From contig NZ_PGDQ01000012.1 in NCBI RefSeq assembly GCF_003073135.1, positions 62,001 through 126,000 on the forward strand: a stretch of 64,000 bases of DNA. The letters are read 5' to 3'. The notes below the pieces were generated by a model that did not search any database, was not told the origin of the DNA, and worked only from the letters and a program-made list of their open reading frames with translations. The stretch comes from Euzebya rosea. GTDB lineage: Bacteria > Actinomycetota > Nitriliruptoria > Euzebyales > Euzebyaceae. A program made the translations under genes and the position numbers. Below, piece after piece: positions 24,562 through 33,519 of the stretch (position 1 is its first letter; each line of letters starts with the position of its first letter).

Positions 24562-26162
24562 GACGACTTCGCTTTCGTGGAAACGTCGGTATCGGGGGGC
24601 GTCCGGGGGTCGGCGGCAGCCGTGCCGAACAGCTTCTTGAGGATTTCGTCGGCGTCGGCGGTCACGGGATCCACCTCGCCAGTGATTCGGCCGTCGACGA
24701 CCAGGTGGACACGGGCCGACAGCTCCACCACTTCCTCCAGCTCCGAGGAGATCAGCAGGACTGCGGCACCGTTGCGAGCCTCCTCCAGGAGGGCGTCGTA
24801 GATGCGGCGCTTGGCACCGACGTCGATGCCACGGGTCGGTTCGTCCAGGATCAGCACACGCGGGGGCCGCAGCGTCCACTTCGCGAACAAGGCCTTCTGC
24901 TGGTTGCCGCCGCTGTAGTGCTGCAGCTCGCCATTGACGCGGGCCGGGGTGATGCCGAGCCGTTCGATGGCCGTCCGTGTGGCGGCCCGTTCCCCGCCGC
25001 GGCGCACGCTGCCGAAGCGCGCGAAGTGGCCGAGCCGCGGGAGGGTGATGTTCTCGCGCACGTTCTGCGTCATGACAAGGCCCTGGCCGCGACGGTCCTC
25101 CGGCAGCATCACGACGCCCGCATCGATGGCGGCACGAGGGTTGTGCAGCTCCACGAGGGCACCGTCGACCCGGATGGACCCGCGGGAGGCCGGGTCGGCA
25201 CCGAACAGCAGCCGCGCGATCTCGGTGCGTCCGCTCCCGACGAGCCCGGCGAGGCCGAGCACTTCCCCGCTGCGGATCTGCAGGTCGACCCCCTCGACGA
25301 TGCCGCCCGACAGGCCCTCGACCTCCAGGACGACGGGTGCCTCGGGAGCCACCGGCACCCGTTGCGGGAAGCTCAGCTCGACGGGCTGGCCCAGCATCCC
25401 CTCCACCAAGGAGTCCTTGGTCTCCTCTGCGGTGTCGGCGGTCCGGACGATCCGCCCGTCGCGCATGATCGTGACGCGGTCCGCCCAACGCAGCACCTCG
25501 TCGAGGAAGTGGCTGACGTAGATGATGGTGCGACCCTCACGACGCAGCCGATCCATGATCTCGTGCAGGCGGTCGGCTTCGTCCTGGGTCAACGACGAGG
25601 TTGGCTCGTCCATGACCACGAGGCGGGCGTCCCGCGCGATCGCGCGGAGGATCTCGACCTTCTGCTGGTCCGCCAGCCGCAGGTCCCGGACGGGGACCCG
25701 TGGGTCCAGGCCGAATCCGACGGTGGCGTCCAACACCTCGTACCGCTCGCGCATGCCCGTGGTCAGCGCGCCCGCACGGGATGGTTCCATGCCGAGGAAC
25801 ACGTTGCGCTCCACCGACATGGCCGGGACGAGCGACAGCTCCTGCTGGATGGTGGCGATCCGGTGCTCCAGCGCCGTGGGGGCGTTCCAGCGGCCGACCG
25901 TTTCGCCGTCGAGGAGTAGCTGGCCCTCGTCGACGGCATGGATGCCGCCGACAACCTTGCCGAGGGTGGACTTGCCGGCGCCGTTCTCACCGACGAGCGC
26001 GTGGATCGTGCCCGGCTCGACCTCGAGGTCGATGTCGGCGAGCGCCTGGGTGGCGCCGAAGCGCTTGTGCACCGCCCGAAGCTCGACACGCGCTCCCCGG
26101 GCCACCCCCTCCCGGGAGGAGGTGGCCATCGCGGCACCGTCACCGGCGTCGAGGGTCCCCAT
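24558..26162 (-). CDS. ABC transporter ATPase, ribose (CUT2) type, two ATP-binding domains
   Basis: 534 aa with two ABC domains, as in RbsA. The first has VGENGAGKSTLGKVV, a degenerate signature (VRDLRLADQQKVEILRA) and Walker B VVMDEPTSSL; the second has GLVGSGRTEIARLLFG, a more normal signature HYSGGNQQKALFAKW and VLILDEPTRGIDVG. The degenerate Walker A of the second half is normal for this family. The ATG at 26162 lies five bases after the binding-protein stop; ATG 26129 is an alternative. It energises solute uptake with the permease. Confidence 0.9.
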   Translation of the reverse strand: MGTLDAGDGAAMATSSREGVARGARVELRAVHKRFGATQALADIDLEVEPGTIHALVGENGAGKSTLGKVVGGIHAVDEGQLLLDGETVGRWNAPTALEHRIATIQQELSLVPAMSVERNVFLGMEPSRAGALTTGMRERYEVLDATVGFGLDPRVPVRDLRLADQQKVEILRAIARDARLVVMDEPTSSLTQDEADRLHEIMDRLRREGRTIIYVSHFLDEVLRWADRVTIMRDGRIVRTADTAEETKDSLVEGMLGQPVELSFPQRVPVAPEAPVVLEVEGLSGGIVEGVDLQIRSGEVLGLAGLVGSGRTEIARLLFGADPASRGSIRVDGALVELHNPRAAIDAGVVMLPEDRRGQGLVMTQNVRENITLPRLGHFARFGSVRRGGERAATRTAIERLGITPARVNGELQHYSGGNQQKALFAKWTLRPPRVLILDEPTRGIDVGAKRRIYDALLEEARNGAAVLLISSELEEVVELSARVHLVVDGRITGEVDPVTADADEILKKLFGTAAADPRTPPDTDVSTKAKSS

Positions 26163-26167
26163 GTCGA

Positions 26168-27307
26168 TCAGCCGTCCCACTCGGCCTCGAAGTCCGGGTA
26201 CTCCTCGAGGGTCTCGGCAGTGATGACCGCTGCGGGGATGGACCCAGCGGTGTTCATGTTGATGACCTGCTCGAAGTCCTCACCGCGAAGCGACGCGATG
26301 AGGTTCTCGGCGGCCAGCAGGCCCTCGCTGCGGGGGAAGCTGGTCGCGGTGGCGTCCCACTGGCCCGAACGGATGCCCTCGATGGCGGTCTGCGTGGCGC
26401 CACCGCCGGCGATGTACAGGCTGGGGATGTCGAAGCCGGCCTCCTCCAGGGCGATCATCGCTCCCGCGACGTGCTGGTCGGCGTTGGACAGCAGGACCTC
26501 GAACTCCGGGTTGGCCTGGATCAGGTCCTGCATGACGGTCAGGGACTGATCGCGGTCGTAGTTGCCCTCACCGGTGGCGACGACCTCGATGTTGTCGTGC
26601 TCGGCGAGCACGCCGGTCATCGCTTCGTAGCGGACGTTGTCGAAGGGGAACTGCAGCTGTCCGATGAGGATGACGACGCGGCACGGATCGATGTCAGCAC
26701 AGTGGTCAACGACACCCTGAGCCAGCTCCTCGGACTGGGGTTCCACCGGCGCGGCGGCGGTGATGATGCCGTCCACCTGCGGTTCGATCGTGCCGAGGTC
26801 GGGGCCGATCGGGAACAACGCGGTGGCGACGGCCAGGCCGCTGCTGGTCGCGTCCTCGATGGCGGAGGCGATGCCGACGGTGTCGTTGGGGACCACGACG
26901 AAGCCGTCGAAGCGGCCGGAGGCGACGACGTCCTCGATCTGGTTGAACTGGACGTCGGCGCTGAACTCGCCGTCGAAGATCTCCGTGGTTACGCCGCCGG
27001 CTTCCTCGGCGGCCTGCTGGATGCCCTCGTAGGTGGCCTGGTTGTAGCCGTTCTGGCTGGAGGAGGCGAAGAAGGCGATGGCGAGGTCCTCGCCCTCACC
27101 GGCGGCAGCGTCCTCCTCGGTGCTGTCCGCACCGGCATCGGCGTCGTCGATTGCCGTGTCATCGGGTGCCGTGTCGGTCGACGTGGCGGTGTCGTCGGTC
27201 GTTGTGGCCGTGTCCTCGACCGGGTCCGTCGTGCAGGCGGCGGCGACGACGGCCAGCAGCATCAGGGCGGCCAGCAGGAGACGTGGACGGTGGGTGGGCT
27301 GACGCAT
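26168..27307 (-). CDS. ABC transporter substrate-binding lipoprotein (Peripla_BP_4 type)
   Basis: 379 aa. MRQPTHRPR plus a hydrophobic run and LAVVAAAC give a lipoprotein signal with the lipid-bearing Cys at 25. A Thr/Asp-rich tether (to about 70) leads to the binding fold: LAIAFFASSSQNGYNQATYE, FDGFVVVPNDTVG, IPSLYIAGGGATQTAIEG. This is the sugar/autoinducer-type periplasmic fold used with RbsA/RbsC-like partners, though the neighbours suggest a nitrogen-ring or peptide ligand here. AAGGAA precedes the ATG. The 41-bp gap after the hyuB stop is too short for much more than a ribosome site. Confidence 0.9.
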   Translation of the reverse strand: MRQPTHRPRLLLAALMLLAVVAAACTTDPVEDTATTTDDTATSTDTAPDDTAIDDADAGADSTEEDAAAGEGEDLAIAFFASSSQNGYNQATYEGIQQAAEEAGGVTTEIFDGEFSADVQFNQIEDVVASGRFDGFVVVPNDTVGIASAIEDATSSGLAVATALFPIGPDLGTIEPQVDGIITAAAPVEPQSEELAQGVVDHCADIDPCRVVILIGQLQFPFDNVRYEAMTGVLAEHDNIEVVATGEGNYDRDQSLTVMQDLIQANPEFEVLLSNADQHVAGAMIALEEAGFDIPSLYIAGGGATQTAIEGIRSGQWDATATSFPRSEGLLAAENLIASLRGEDFEQVINMNTAGSIPAAVITAETLEEYPDFEAEWDG

Positions 27308-27348
27308 CGGGGTTCCTTCTGTCGGGGTCTGGATGGATGGATGCCGGG

Positions 27349-29061
27349 TCACGCGTGGGACCGCAGTCGCCGGGTCTCGTCGTCATCGACGACGAAGGTG
27401 TCGGGGTCGACGGCCACCGCGTAGTCACGGCGGGCAGCGTCGGCGGAGACGAAGCCATTTCGCACGTCGGTGGCGACTGCCGCCGGGTCACGGTCCTTCG
27501 GGTTGCCCCAGCCGCCCCCGCCGCCGGTGTTGTTGACCAGCACGTCCCCGGGGTCGAGGGCGTTGTAGCTGCCGCCCTTCACGACCTCCCGGTCGGTGCC
27601 GGGGTTGAGGACTATGTGGTTGTTGTCGCCCTCGAGTCCCTCGCCGATGGCCCACGGCTTGGTCCGGGTCTTGTAGACGATGGCGATTCCGGTTGAGGGG
27701 GCCGTGAAGCGGTAGGCCCGCCCGACCCCCACGCCGCCGCGGTGCTGGCCGGCGCCACCGGTGTCGGGGCGGTAGCCGTATGACTCGATGAACATCGGGG
27801 ACTTGGTCTCCAGGACCTCCACCGGATTGTTCCGGCACCCCGGTTCGGTGAGGTGCATGATCCCGTCCTCGCCATCGCCGCCGGCATGCCCACCGAAACC
27901 GACAGCCTCGTTGGTCGCCTCCAGCCAGGCCTCGCCGTTGCGTGGGTTCACCCCCAGGCCCATCATCGAGCACACGTCGCCGCCGGAGCAGGCTGGCACC
28001 AGGTCGGGCATGCCCTGGGCGAGGGCCTTGAGGATGACCTCGCCGCCGAGCAGTCCGGTCCACAGGGTGAACGTCGGCATCGGCGGGACGGCGTGGACGA
28101 CGGACCCGGGGGTCGTGATGATCCGCATCGGGCGGAAATTGCCGGCCACGACGGACGTGTCGGGGGTCGTCAGCGACTTGAAGATCAGGCTGCAGAACGC
28201 TTCGGTGCCACCCAGCGGCATGTTGATGGGGCCCTTGACGTCGGTGTCGCTGTTGGTCCAGTCGATGATCATCTCGTCGTCGGTGATGGTGACCTCGACA
28301 TCGAGCTTGACCATGCGGTCGAGGACGACGCCGTCGGTATCGACGAAGTCGTGGGCCCTCCACGTCCCCTTGGGCAGCTTGGCCAGCGCCAGGCGGGCAA
28401 GGCGCTCCCCGTGGTCGTTGATGGCCTCCATGGCGTCGGCGAGGGTCTCGCGGCCGTACTTGGCGGCGAGGTCCTGCGTCCGTCGGACGCCGGTGACACA
28501 TGCCGAGACCTGTGCCTGGATGTCCCCGATCGTCCGTTCCGGCATCCGGCTGTTGAAGCGGATGAGATTGAACACATCGTCGTTCTGGACCCCGCGGTGG
28601 TACAGCTTCGTCGCCGGGAAGAAGATGCCTTCCTGGTACATGTCCGTGGAGTCCAGGACGTAGCCGGCGTCCTTCTGCTTCAGGTCCAGCACGTGGACCC
28701 GGCACGAGGCGAAGCCGATCAGTTCGCCCTCGTGGTGGATGGGCGCGAACACCAGGGGGTCCAGCGTGTGCGCCGAGGACCAGTACGGGTAGTTGAGCAT
28801 CACCACGTCGCCGGGGTGGAGGTTCTCGCGGCCCAGGAACTCCACGGCGTTCTTGATCCCGTGGTCGTTGCCTCGCGTGAAGACGGCGATGCCCGGGGCG
28901 TCGGCAACGACATCGCCGTTGGCGTCGTGGATCCCGATGCCGTAGTCGTGGATCTCGTAGACCACGGTGTTGTAGGCGGTGCGGCACAGGTTCCGCGCCA
29001 TCTCCTGGGCGTTGGCCAACAGGCCGTGGCGGATGATCTCGGTCGTGATGGCGTCGGTCAT
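27349..29061 (-). CDS. hyuB: Hydantoinase B / N-methylhydantoinase B-type subunit
   Basis: 570 aa. It matches HyuB/oxoprolinase C-half proteins throughout: ITTEIIRHGLLANAQEMARN, VYEIHDYGIGIHDANGDVVA, HPGDVVMLNYPYWSSAH, and late GYRPDTGGAGQHRGGVGVGR with NNTGGGGGWGNP. With HyuA it would open a five-membered cyclic amide ring (hydantoin, 5-oxoproline or similar) with ATP. The ATG overlaps the hyuA stop (ATGA), consistent with a 1:1 complex. The exact substrate cannot be told from sequence alone. Confidence 0.9.
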   Translation of the reverse strand: MTDAITTEIIRHGLLANAQEMARNLCRTAYNTVVYEIHDYGIGIHDANGDVVADAPGIAVFTRGNDHGIKNAVEFLGRENLHPGDVVMLNYPYWSSAHTLDPLVFAPIHHEGELIGFASCRVHVLDLKQKDAGYVLDSTDMYQEGIFFPATKLYHRGVQNDDVFNLIRFNSRMPERTIGDIQAQVSACVTGVRRTQDLAAKYGRETLADAMEAINDHGERLARLALAKLPKGTWRAHDFVDTDGVVLDRMVKLDVEVTITDDEMIIDWTNSDTDVKGPINMPLGGTEAFCSLIFKSLTTPDTSVVAGNFRPMRIITTPGSVVHAVPPMPTFTLWTGLLGGEVILKALAQGMPDLVPACSGGDVCSMMGLGVNPRNGEAWLEATNEAVGFGGHAGGDGEDGIMHLTEPGCRNNPVEVLETKSPMFIESYGYRPDTGGAGQHRGGVGVGRAYRFTAPSTGIAIVYKTRTKPWAIGEGLEGDNNHIVLNPGTDREVVKGGSYNALDPGDVLVNNTGGGGGWGNPKDRDPAAVATDVRNGFVSADAARRDYAVAVDPDTFVVDDDETRRLRSHA

Positions 29062-31127
29062 GACGTGGTCTCCTCGGTGCTGTGGAGGGGGGTGGAGGAC
29101 ACAGCGATGACCAGCTCGCCGTAGTCCCCCACCCGCAGGCTGTCGCCGATGTGCAGGACGGTCGTGGCCGTGTGTTCGGTCACGACGGCAGGTCCCTCGA
29201 CGGTGTCGCCCGCCAGCAGGGACTCACGGGCGTACAGGGCGTAGGGAACAGCCGGGTTGTCGGCGTCGACGTACACCGCTCTCGTGCCCAGCGACGCAGG
29301 TCCGTCGTCGGCACGGCTGGCCATCTTCGGGAGCTCGGGCTTGTCCACGATGCCGACAGCCCTGACCCGCAGGGTCGTCAGCTCGACGGGGTCCTGCATG
29401 GTGTGGCCGTACTGGCGCTCGTGCAGCTCGGCGAACTCCTCCTCGATCACCGCGACCGGATCCAGCCCCGTAGCGGGATAGCCGACCGTGACGCTGTGCT
29501 CCTGACCGGCGTAGCGGACGTCCACGGTGCGGATCAGGTCGCGGTGGTCCGGACCGAAGCCTTCCTCACCGAGGACGGCGACCGCGTCGGTCTCCATGTC
29601 GTCGAAGGCCTGCTCGAGGACCTGCAGCTCGACGCCCTCCAGTGGGGTGACCGAGGTCCGCGCGAAGTCGTGCTGGACGTCGGCCATGAGCATGCCGAGG
29701 GCCGAGAAGGCCCCCTGACCGGGCGGGACGACGACGGTCGGGATCTGCAGCTCCCGGGCCACGTCGACGGCGACGAGCCCGCCGCCGCCACCGAAGGCAA
29801 GGAGGGCGAAGTCCTTGGGATCCCGTCCCAGCTCGACGGTGATGGCCCTGACGGCCCCCATGATCTTGGTGACCGAGATCTGGACCATGCCACGAGCGAG
29901 GGCGGGTACGGACAGGTCGAGCGCCGCAGCGATGGGGGCCAGCGCGTCCGCTGCGAGGTCGCCGTCGAGCTGGAGGGTGCCGCCCAGTGGGGTGTCCCCA
30001 CCGAGGTAGCCGAGCTCCAGGGCCGCGTCGGTGAAGGTTGGCGCGGTGCCTCCGCGGCCGTAGGAGGCCGGTCCCGGCATGGCACCGGCGCTCTGCGGCC
30101 CGACCTGGAGCGCACCCGCGTCGTCCAGCCACCCGATCGAGCCGCCTCCGGCACCGATGGTGTGGATGTACAGCGACGGGGTGTTGATGGGCATTTCCTC
30201 GAACTCGGCCCCTTGGTAGCGGACCGGTTCGCCATCCACGACCAGCGACGCGTCGAGGGAGGTGCCCCCCATGTCGATGGTGATCAGGTTCGGTTGACCG
30301 AGGCGGTGGGCGAACGCGGCTGCACCGATCACGCCACCGGCGGGTCCGGACAGGATCAGGTTGACCGGCTGCTCGCGGGCGGACGAGGCGGTCATCGCAC
30401 CGCCACCCGAGCGGGTGACCAAGAAGCGGCCGTCGAAGTCCTCGTCGGCAAGCTCCTGCTCGAGCTGCTGGAGGTACCGACGGACGATCGGCTTGATGTA
30501 GGCGTCCAGCACGGCGGTGCTGGTGCGCTCGTACTCCCGGTACTCCCGCGAGAGCTCGTGGGACAGCGTCACCTCGACGTCCGGCGCGATCTCGTTGATG
30601 ATCCGCTTCATCTCCAGCTCGTGGGCCGGATTGGCGTAGGCATGGAGGAACGCGACCGCGACGGCGTCGTATCCGCGCTCGGCGAGGCTGCGCGCAACAC
30701 GAGCTGCGTCATCGGTGTCCAGTGGTAGGTGGACCGTGCCGTCGAAGCGGCTTCGTTCGGCCACCTCGAAGGTGTCGTAGCGCTCGAGGAGCCCCTTGGG
30801 CTTGCGGTAGGTGATGTCGTAGTTGGTCCGCCGGTCGGTCCGCCCCAGCAGGTAGACGTCCCGGAACCCCCGGGTGCCGACGACCGCGATCCTGGCCCCG
30901 GTTCGGGTGAGCAGGGCGTTGAGGCCCAGGGTGGTGCCGTGGTTGAACATGACCACGTCGCGCGGGTCTGCGTCAGCCCGGTCGAACGCGTTCATGACCC
31001 CCCTCGTCGGCTCCTCGGGAGTCGTCGGGACCTTCTCGAACCGAAGCTCGCCGGTATCGGGTGTCAAGCGAACGACGTCGGTGAACGTGCCCCCCACGTC
31101 GATCGCCAGCCGTGTCGTGTCTGCCAT
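29058..31127 (-). CDS. hyuA: Hydantoinase A / oxoprolinase-like ATPase subunit
   Basis: 689 aa from ATG 31127, which follows GAGGAAGGG with a good spacing; ATG 31133 lies directly on that ribosome site. Residues near 5-20 hold the ASKHA phosphate-1 motif AIDVGGTFTDVVRL, typical of HyuA and 5-oxoprolinase. Later come SGPAGGVIGAAAF, DMGGTSLDASLV and LAFGGGGGLVAVDVA. The protein would phosphorylate the ring amide for hydrolysis together with HyuB. It heads an eight-gene operon (hyuA to M17 aminopeptidase). Two palindromes lie in its 215-bp upstream gap. Confidence 0.91.
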   Translation of the reverse strand: MADTTRLAIDVGGTFTDVVRLTPDTGELRFEKVPTTPEEPTRGVMNAFDRADADPRDVVMFNHGTTLGLNALLTRTGARIAVVGTRGFRDVYLLGRTDRRTNYDITYRKPKGLLERYDTFEVAERSRFDGTVHLPLDTDDAARVARSLAERGYDAVAVAFLHAYANPAHELEMKRIINEIAPDVEVTLSHELSREYREYERTSTAVLDAYIKPIVRRYLQQLEQELADEDFDGRFLVTRSGGGAMTASSAREQPVNLILSGPAGGVIGAAAFAHRLGQPNLITIDMGGTSLDASLVVDGEPVRYQGAEFEEMPINTPSLYIHTIGAGGGSIGWLDDAGALQVGPQSAGAMPGPASYGRGGTAPTFTDAALELGYLGGDTPLGGTLQLDGDLAADALAPIAAALDLSVPALARGMVQISVTKIMGAVRAITVELGRDPKDFALLAFGGGGGLVAVDVARELQIPTVVVPPGQGAFSALGMLMADVQHDFARTSVTPLEGVELQVLEQAFDDMETDAVAVLGEEGFGPDHRDLIRTVDVRYAGQEHSVTVGYPATGLDPVAVIEEEFAELHERQYGHTMQDPVELTTLRVRAVGIVDKPELPKMASRADDGPASLGTRAVYVDADNPAVPYALYARESLLAGDTVEGPAVVTEHTATTVLHIGDSLRVGDYGELVIAVSSTPLHSTEETTS

Positions 31128-31234
31128 GGACATCCCTTCCTCACAGGTGCGCCGGACCGGTGGGGCCGCGGGTCATTCGGGGGTGGATGACCGACGCTAA
31201 TCGGCAGCCGGAACGCCACTCCAGCGACATCGGT

Positions 31235-31251
31235 CGAACATCAGTTGTTCG
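31235..31251. promoter_or_regulatory. Putative operator upstream of hyuA, palindrome 1
   Basis: CGAACATCAGTTGTTCG: 6-bp arms CGAACA/TGTTCG with a 5-base spacer, 108 bp upstream of the hyuA start and behind the PucR gene. Confidence 0.45.
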
Positions 31252-31254
31252 TAT

Positions 31255-31270
31255 TCCGACGATCGTCGGA
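31255..31270. promoter_or_regulatory. Putative operator upstream of hyuA, palindrome 2
   Basis: TCCGACGATCGTCGGA is a perfect 16-bp palindrome, four bases from palindrome 1. Confidence 0.45.
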
Positions 31271-31342
31271 GGGCCACCTGCGTGGCATCGCGACCGCACC
31301 GCCGGACACGGGCACACGTGCGCGAGCGGGTCGAGGGGCCGC

Positions 31343-32521
31343 TCAGGCGGGCCAGCGTCCGAGCAGCCGCAGCGCGGCGAAGCCGACCTGGATGGTCATC
31401 CGGTCCTCGCCCTCGCGCAGGTCGAACCCGACCTCCGAGACCTTTTCCAACCGGTAGTACAGCGTCGTCCGGTGGATGTGCAGCGCGGTGGCCGCGGCGG
31501 CGACCGCACCGCCACCGTCGAGGTACACCTCCAGCGTCGTGGCGACCTCCGGCGCATCCTGCACCAGGCCGACGAGCCGTGGGTCGACGCCGTCGGCCAG
31601 GGCCTCACGGGGCAGCTGGATCAGCAAGCGGTACACGCCCAGCCCCTCCCAGCTGGACACCCGACGGGCGCTGGACCCCACGCGCAGGGCGACGGTGGCC
31701 GCTTGGCGGGCCCGTCGGTGCGATCGCGGCAGGGCGCTGGGCGACGCCACCGCCGGCCCGACGCCGAGCACGACCGGCATGTCGTCGGTGACGAGATTCA
31801 CCTGGCCCATCGAGCGTTCGAGCGCCTCGAGGTCGAGTCCACCGGCTGACCCGCCCGTCGCCGGTCGGGTGGCCACGACGGCCACGCCCTCGTCGACGTC
31901 GACCAACCGCAGCTGGGACGCCGGGTCGGCCACCCATCGCTGCATGAGGAAGGCACGCCTGGCGGCGCGGACAGCCCAGCCGGGTCCGGCCGCGACCAGG
32001 ACCTGGGACCTGGCAGGGGCGTCGAAGGCGTGCTTGGCCTCGACGGCCACCAGTCCACGCAGGCGACGGTCGTGATCGTCGTTGAGCAGGTCCTCGATGA
32101 TGCGGCCCTCGCGCAGCCGCGACAGGCGGTCCAGCCAGAGCGTCTCCGCCAACGACTCGCTGGCCCGCTCGACCGCTGCCCGCTGCCCGTCGTCGATCTC
32201 GCCCTCGGGCAGCAGCACCCACACGAAGCCCAGCAACTTCTCGTCGTACCGCAGCGGCACACACAGCCGCGGCAGGACCCCACGATCGTTGCCGGGGACC
32301 ACGAACGGATCGGTGCGCGACGCCAGGTCGTACCGCCGGAAGTACTCCACTGTCTGCGCGCTGGTGGACTGGTGCATGATCGTGTCGCGCCGCATGCGGT
32401 CGGTCTGCCCGTAGTGCGGGCTGTGGACGATCGGCTGCTGGTCGCTGTCCTCGAGCACCACCGGGCGACCGACATCCCTGCTGAGGGCGTTGACGATCTC
32501 CTGCACCACTGTGGTGTCCAT
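31343..32521 (-). CDS. PucR/CdaR-family transcriptional regulator
   Basis: 392 aa. The C-terminus is the PucR helix-turn-helix: TTLEVYLDGGGAVAAAATAL, then HIHRTTLYYRLEKVSEVGFD. The N-terminal 150 residues look like a ligand-binding GAF-like or sugar-diacid-type region (VGRPVVLEDSDQQPIVHSP, LCVPLRYDEKLLGFVWVLLP). The ATG at 32521 has AGGGTGG five bases upstream. The gene sits between the hyu operon (same direction, 215 bp downstream) and the divergent hydroxyproline operon (104 bp). It probably controls one or both; PucR-type regulators typically activate nitrogen-compound catabolism in response to a pathway substrate. Confidence 0.88.
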   Translation of the reverse strand: MDTTVVQEIVNALSRDVGRPVVLEDSDQQPIVHSPHYGQTDRMRRDTIMHQSTSAQTVEYFRRYDLASRTDPFVVPGNDRGVLPRLCVPLRYDEKLLGFVWVLLPEGEIDDGQRAAVERASESLAETLWLDRLSRLREGRIIEDLLNDDHDRRLRGLVAVEAKHAFDAPARSQVLVAAGPGWAVRAARRAFLMQRWVADPASQLRLVDVDEGVAVVATRPATGGSAGGLDLEALERSMGQVNLVTDDMPVVLGVGPAVASPSALPRSHRRARQAATVALRVGSSARRVSSWEGLGVYRLLIQLPREALADGVDPRLVGLVQDAPEVATTLEVYLDGGGAVAAAATALHIHRTTLYYRLEKVSEVGFDLREGEDRMTIQVGFAALRLLGRWPA

Positions 32522-32573
32522 GGATCCACCCTGCCACATGCGACCAGACCTTCGTCGGTCACCAACCGCCAAT

Positions 32574-32586
32574 CATTCGACGAATG
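32574..32586. promoter_or_regulatory. Palindrome in pucR-hydroxyproline operon divergent gap
   Basis: CATTCGACGAATG is a perfect palindrome around a central A. Longer arms CACCAAC (32560-32566) and GTTGGTG (32604-32610) frame it. It may be the regulator's binding site. Confidence 0.4.
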
Positions 32587-32625
32587 TCGGTACGCCGGTC
32601 CCCGTTGGTGTCCTACGGTCCCACC

Positions 32626-33507
32626 ATGACTGACGTGCTCCGCGGGGTCTGGCCCGCCACCACCCTTCCCTTCCGCGACGACCTGACCCTGGACCTCGAC
32701 CGCTTCGCCGAGCACTGCGCGTGGCTGGTGGAGTCCGGATGCGAGGGCGTCGTCGTCAACGGCTCGCTCGGCGAGTACGAAGCCCTCACCGACGAGGAGC
32801 GGGCCGCGGTCGTCGACACGGCCGTCGCCGCCGTCGGTGCCGACCGGGTCATCCCCGGCGCGGCCGGTAAGTCCGCCGGGGAGGCCCGCCGGTGGACCGA
32901 GCAGGCCGCCGCCCACGGCTGCCCCGCCGTCATGCTGCTGCCCCCGACCTCCCACGCCCCCACCGACGAGGAGGTCGTCGCCCACTACGCCCACGTGGCC
33001 GAGGTCGGCGTGCCGATCATCGCCTACAACAACCCGTGGTCGACCCGCGTGGACCTCGTCGCCACGCTGATGGCGAAGATCGTCGAGGCGGTGCCCGCCG
33101 TCGTCGGGCTCAAGGAGTTCTCCATGGACGTCCGCCGGGTGCGCCACCTGGCCGACCTCGTCCCCGACCTGCAGGTCATCTGCGGCTGCGACGACGTGCT
33201 GGTCGAGTCCGCGCTCGTCGGCACCCGCGGCTGGATCAGCGGCTTCGTCAACGCCTTCCCCGAGCAGTCCGTCCGCCTGCTGGAGCTGGCCGAGTCCGGC
33301 AAGGTCGCCGACGCGCTGGCCCTCTACGACGAGATGCTGCCGATCCTCCGCTGGGACGCCGAACCCCGTTTCGTGCAGGCCATCAAGCTGGGCCAGGAGG
33401 AGGCAGGTCGGTACGGCGGCCCGTCGCGCCTGCCCCGCCTGCCCCTGCCGGCCGACGTCGAGCAGCAGGTGCGCGCCGACGCCCGTCGTGCCCTCGCCGC
33501 CGGCTAG
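32626..33507 (+). CDS. DapA-family lyase, probable pyrroline-4-hydroxy-2-carboxylate deaminase
   Basis: 293 aa, a dihydrodipicolinate synthase-type TIM barrel. Schiff-base Lys163 lies in VVGLKEFSMD; NGSLGEYEAL and IIAYNNPWS are the family's dicarboxylate loop and Tyr region. In bacterial hydroxyproline degradation a DapA-like enzyme (LhpC/HypD) deaminates 1-pyrroline-4-hydroxy-2-carboxylate to 2-oxoglutarate semialdehyde. The next genes encode the other three steps, which makes this reading strong. The ATG at 32626 lacks a strong ribosome site. It is the first gene of the operon, divergent from pucR. Confidence 0.86.
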   Translation: MTDVLRGVWPATTLPFRDDLTLDLDRFAEHCAWLVESGCEGVVVNGSLGEYEALTDEERAAVVDTAVAAVGADRVIPGAAGKSAGEARRWTEQAAAHGCPAVMLLPPTSHAPTDEEVVAHYAHVAEVGVPIIAYNNPWSTRVDLVATLMAKIVEAVPAVVGLKEFSMDVRRVRHLADLVPDLQVICGCDDVLVESALVGTRGWISGFVNAFPEQSVRLLELAESGKVADALALYDEMLPILRWDAEPRFVQAIKLGQEEAGRYGGPSRLPRLPLPADVEQQVRADARRALAAG

Positions 33508-33519
33508 GACCCCCTCACC

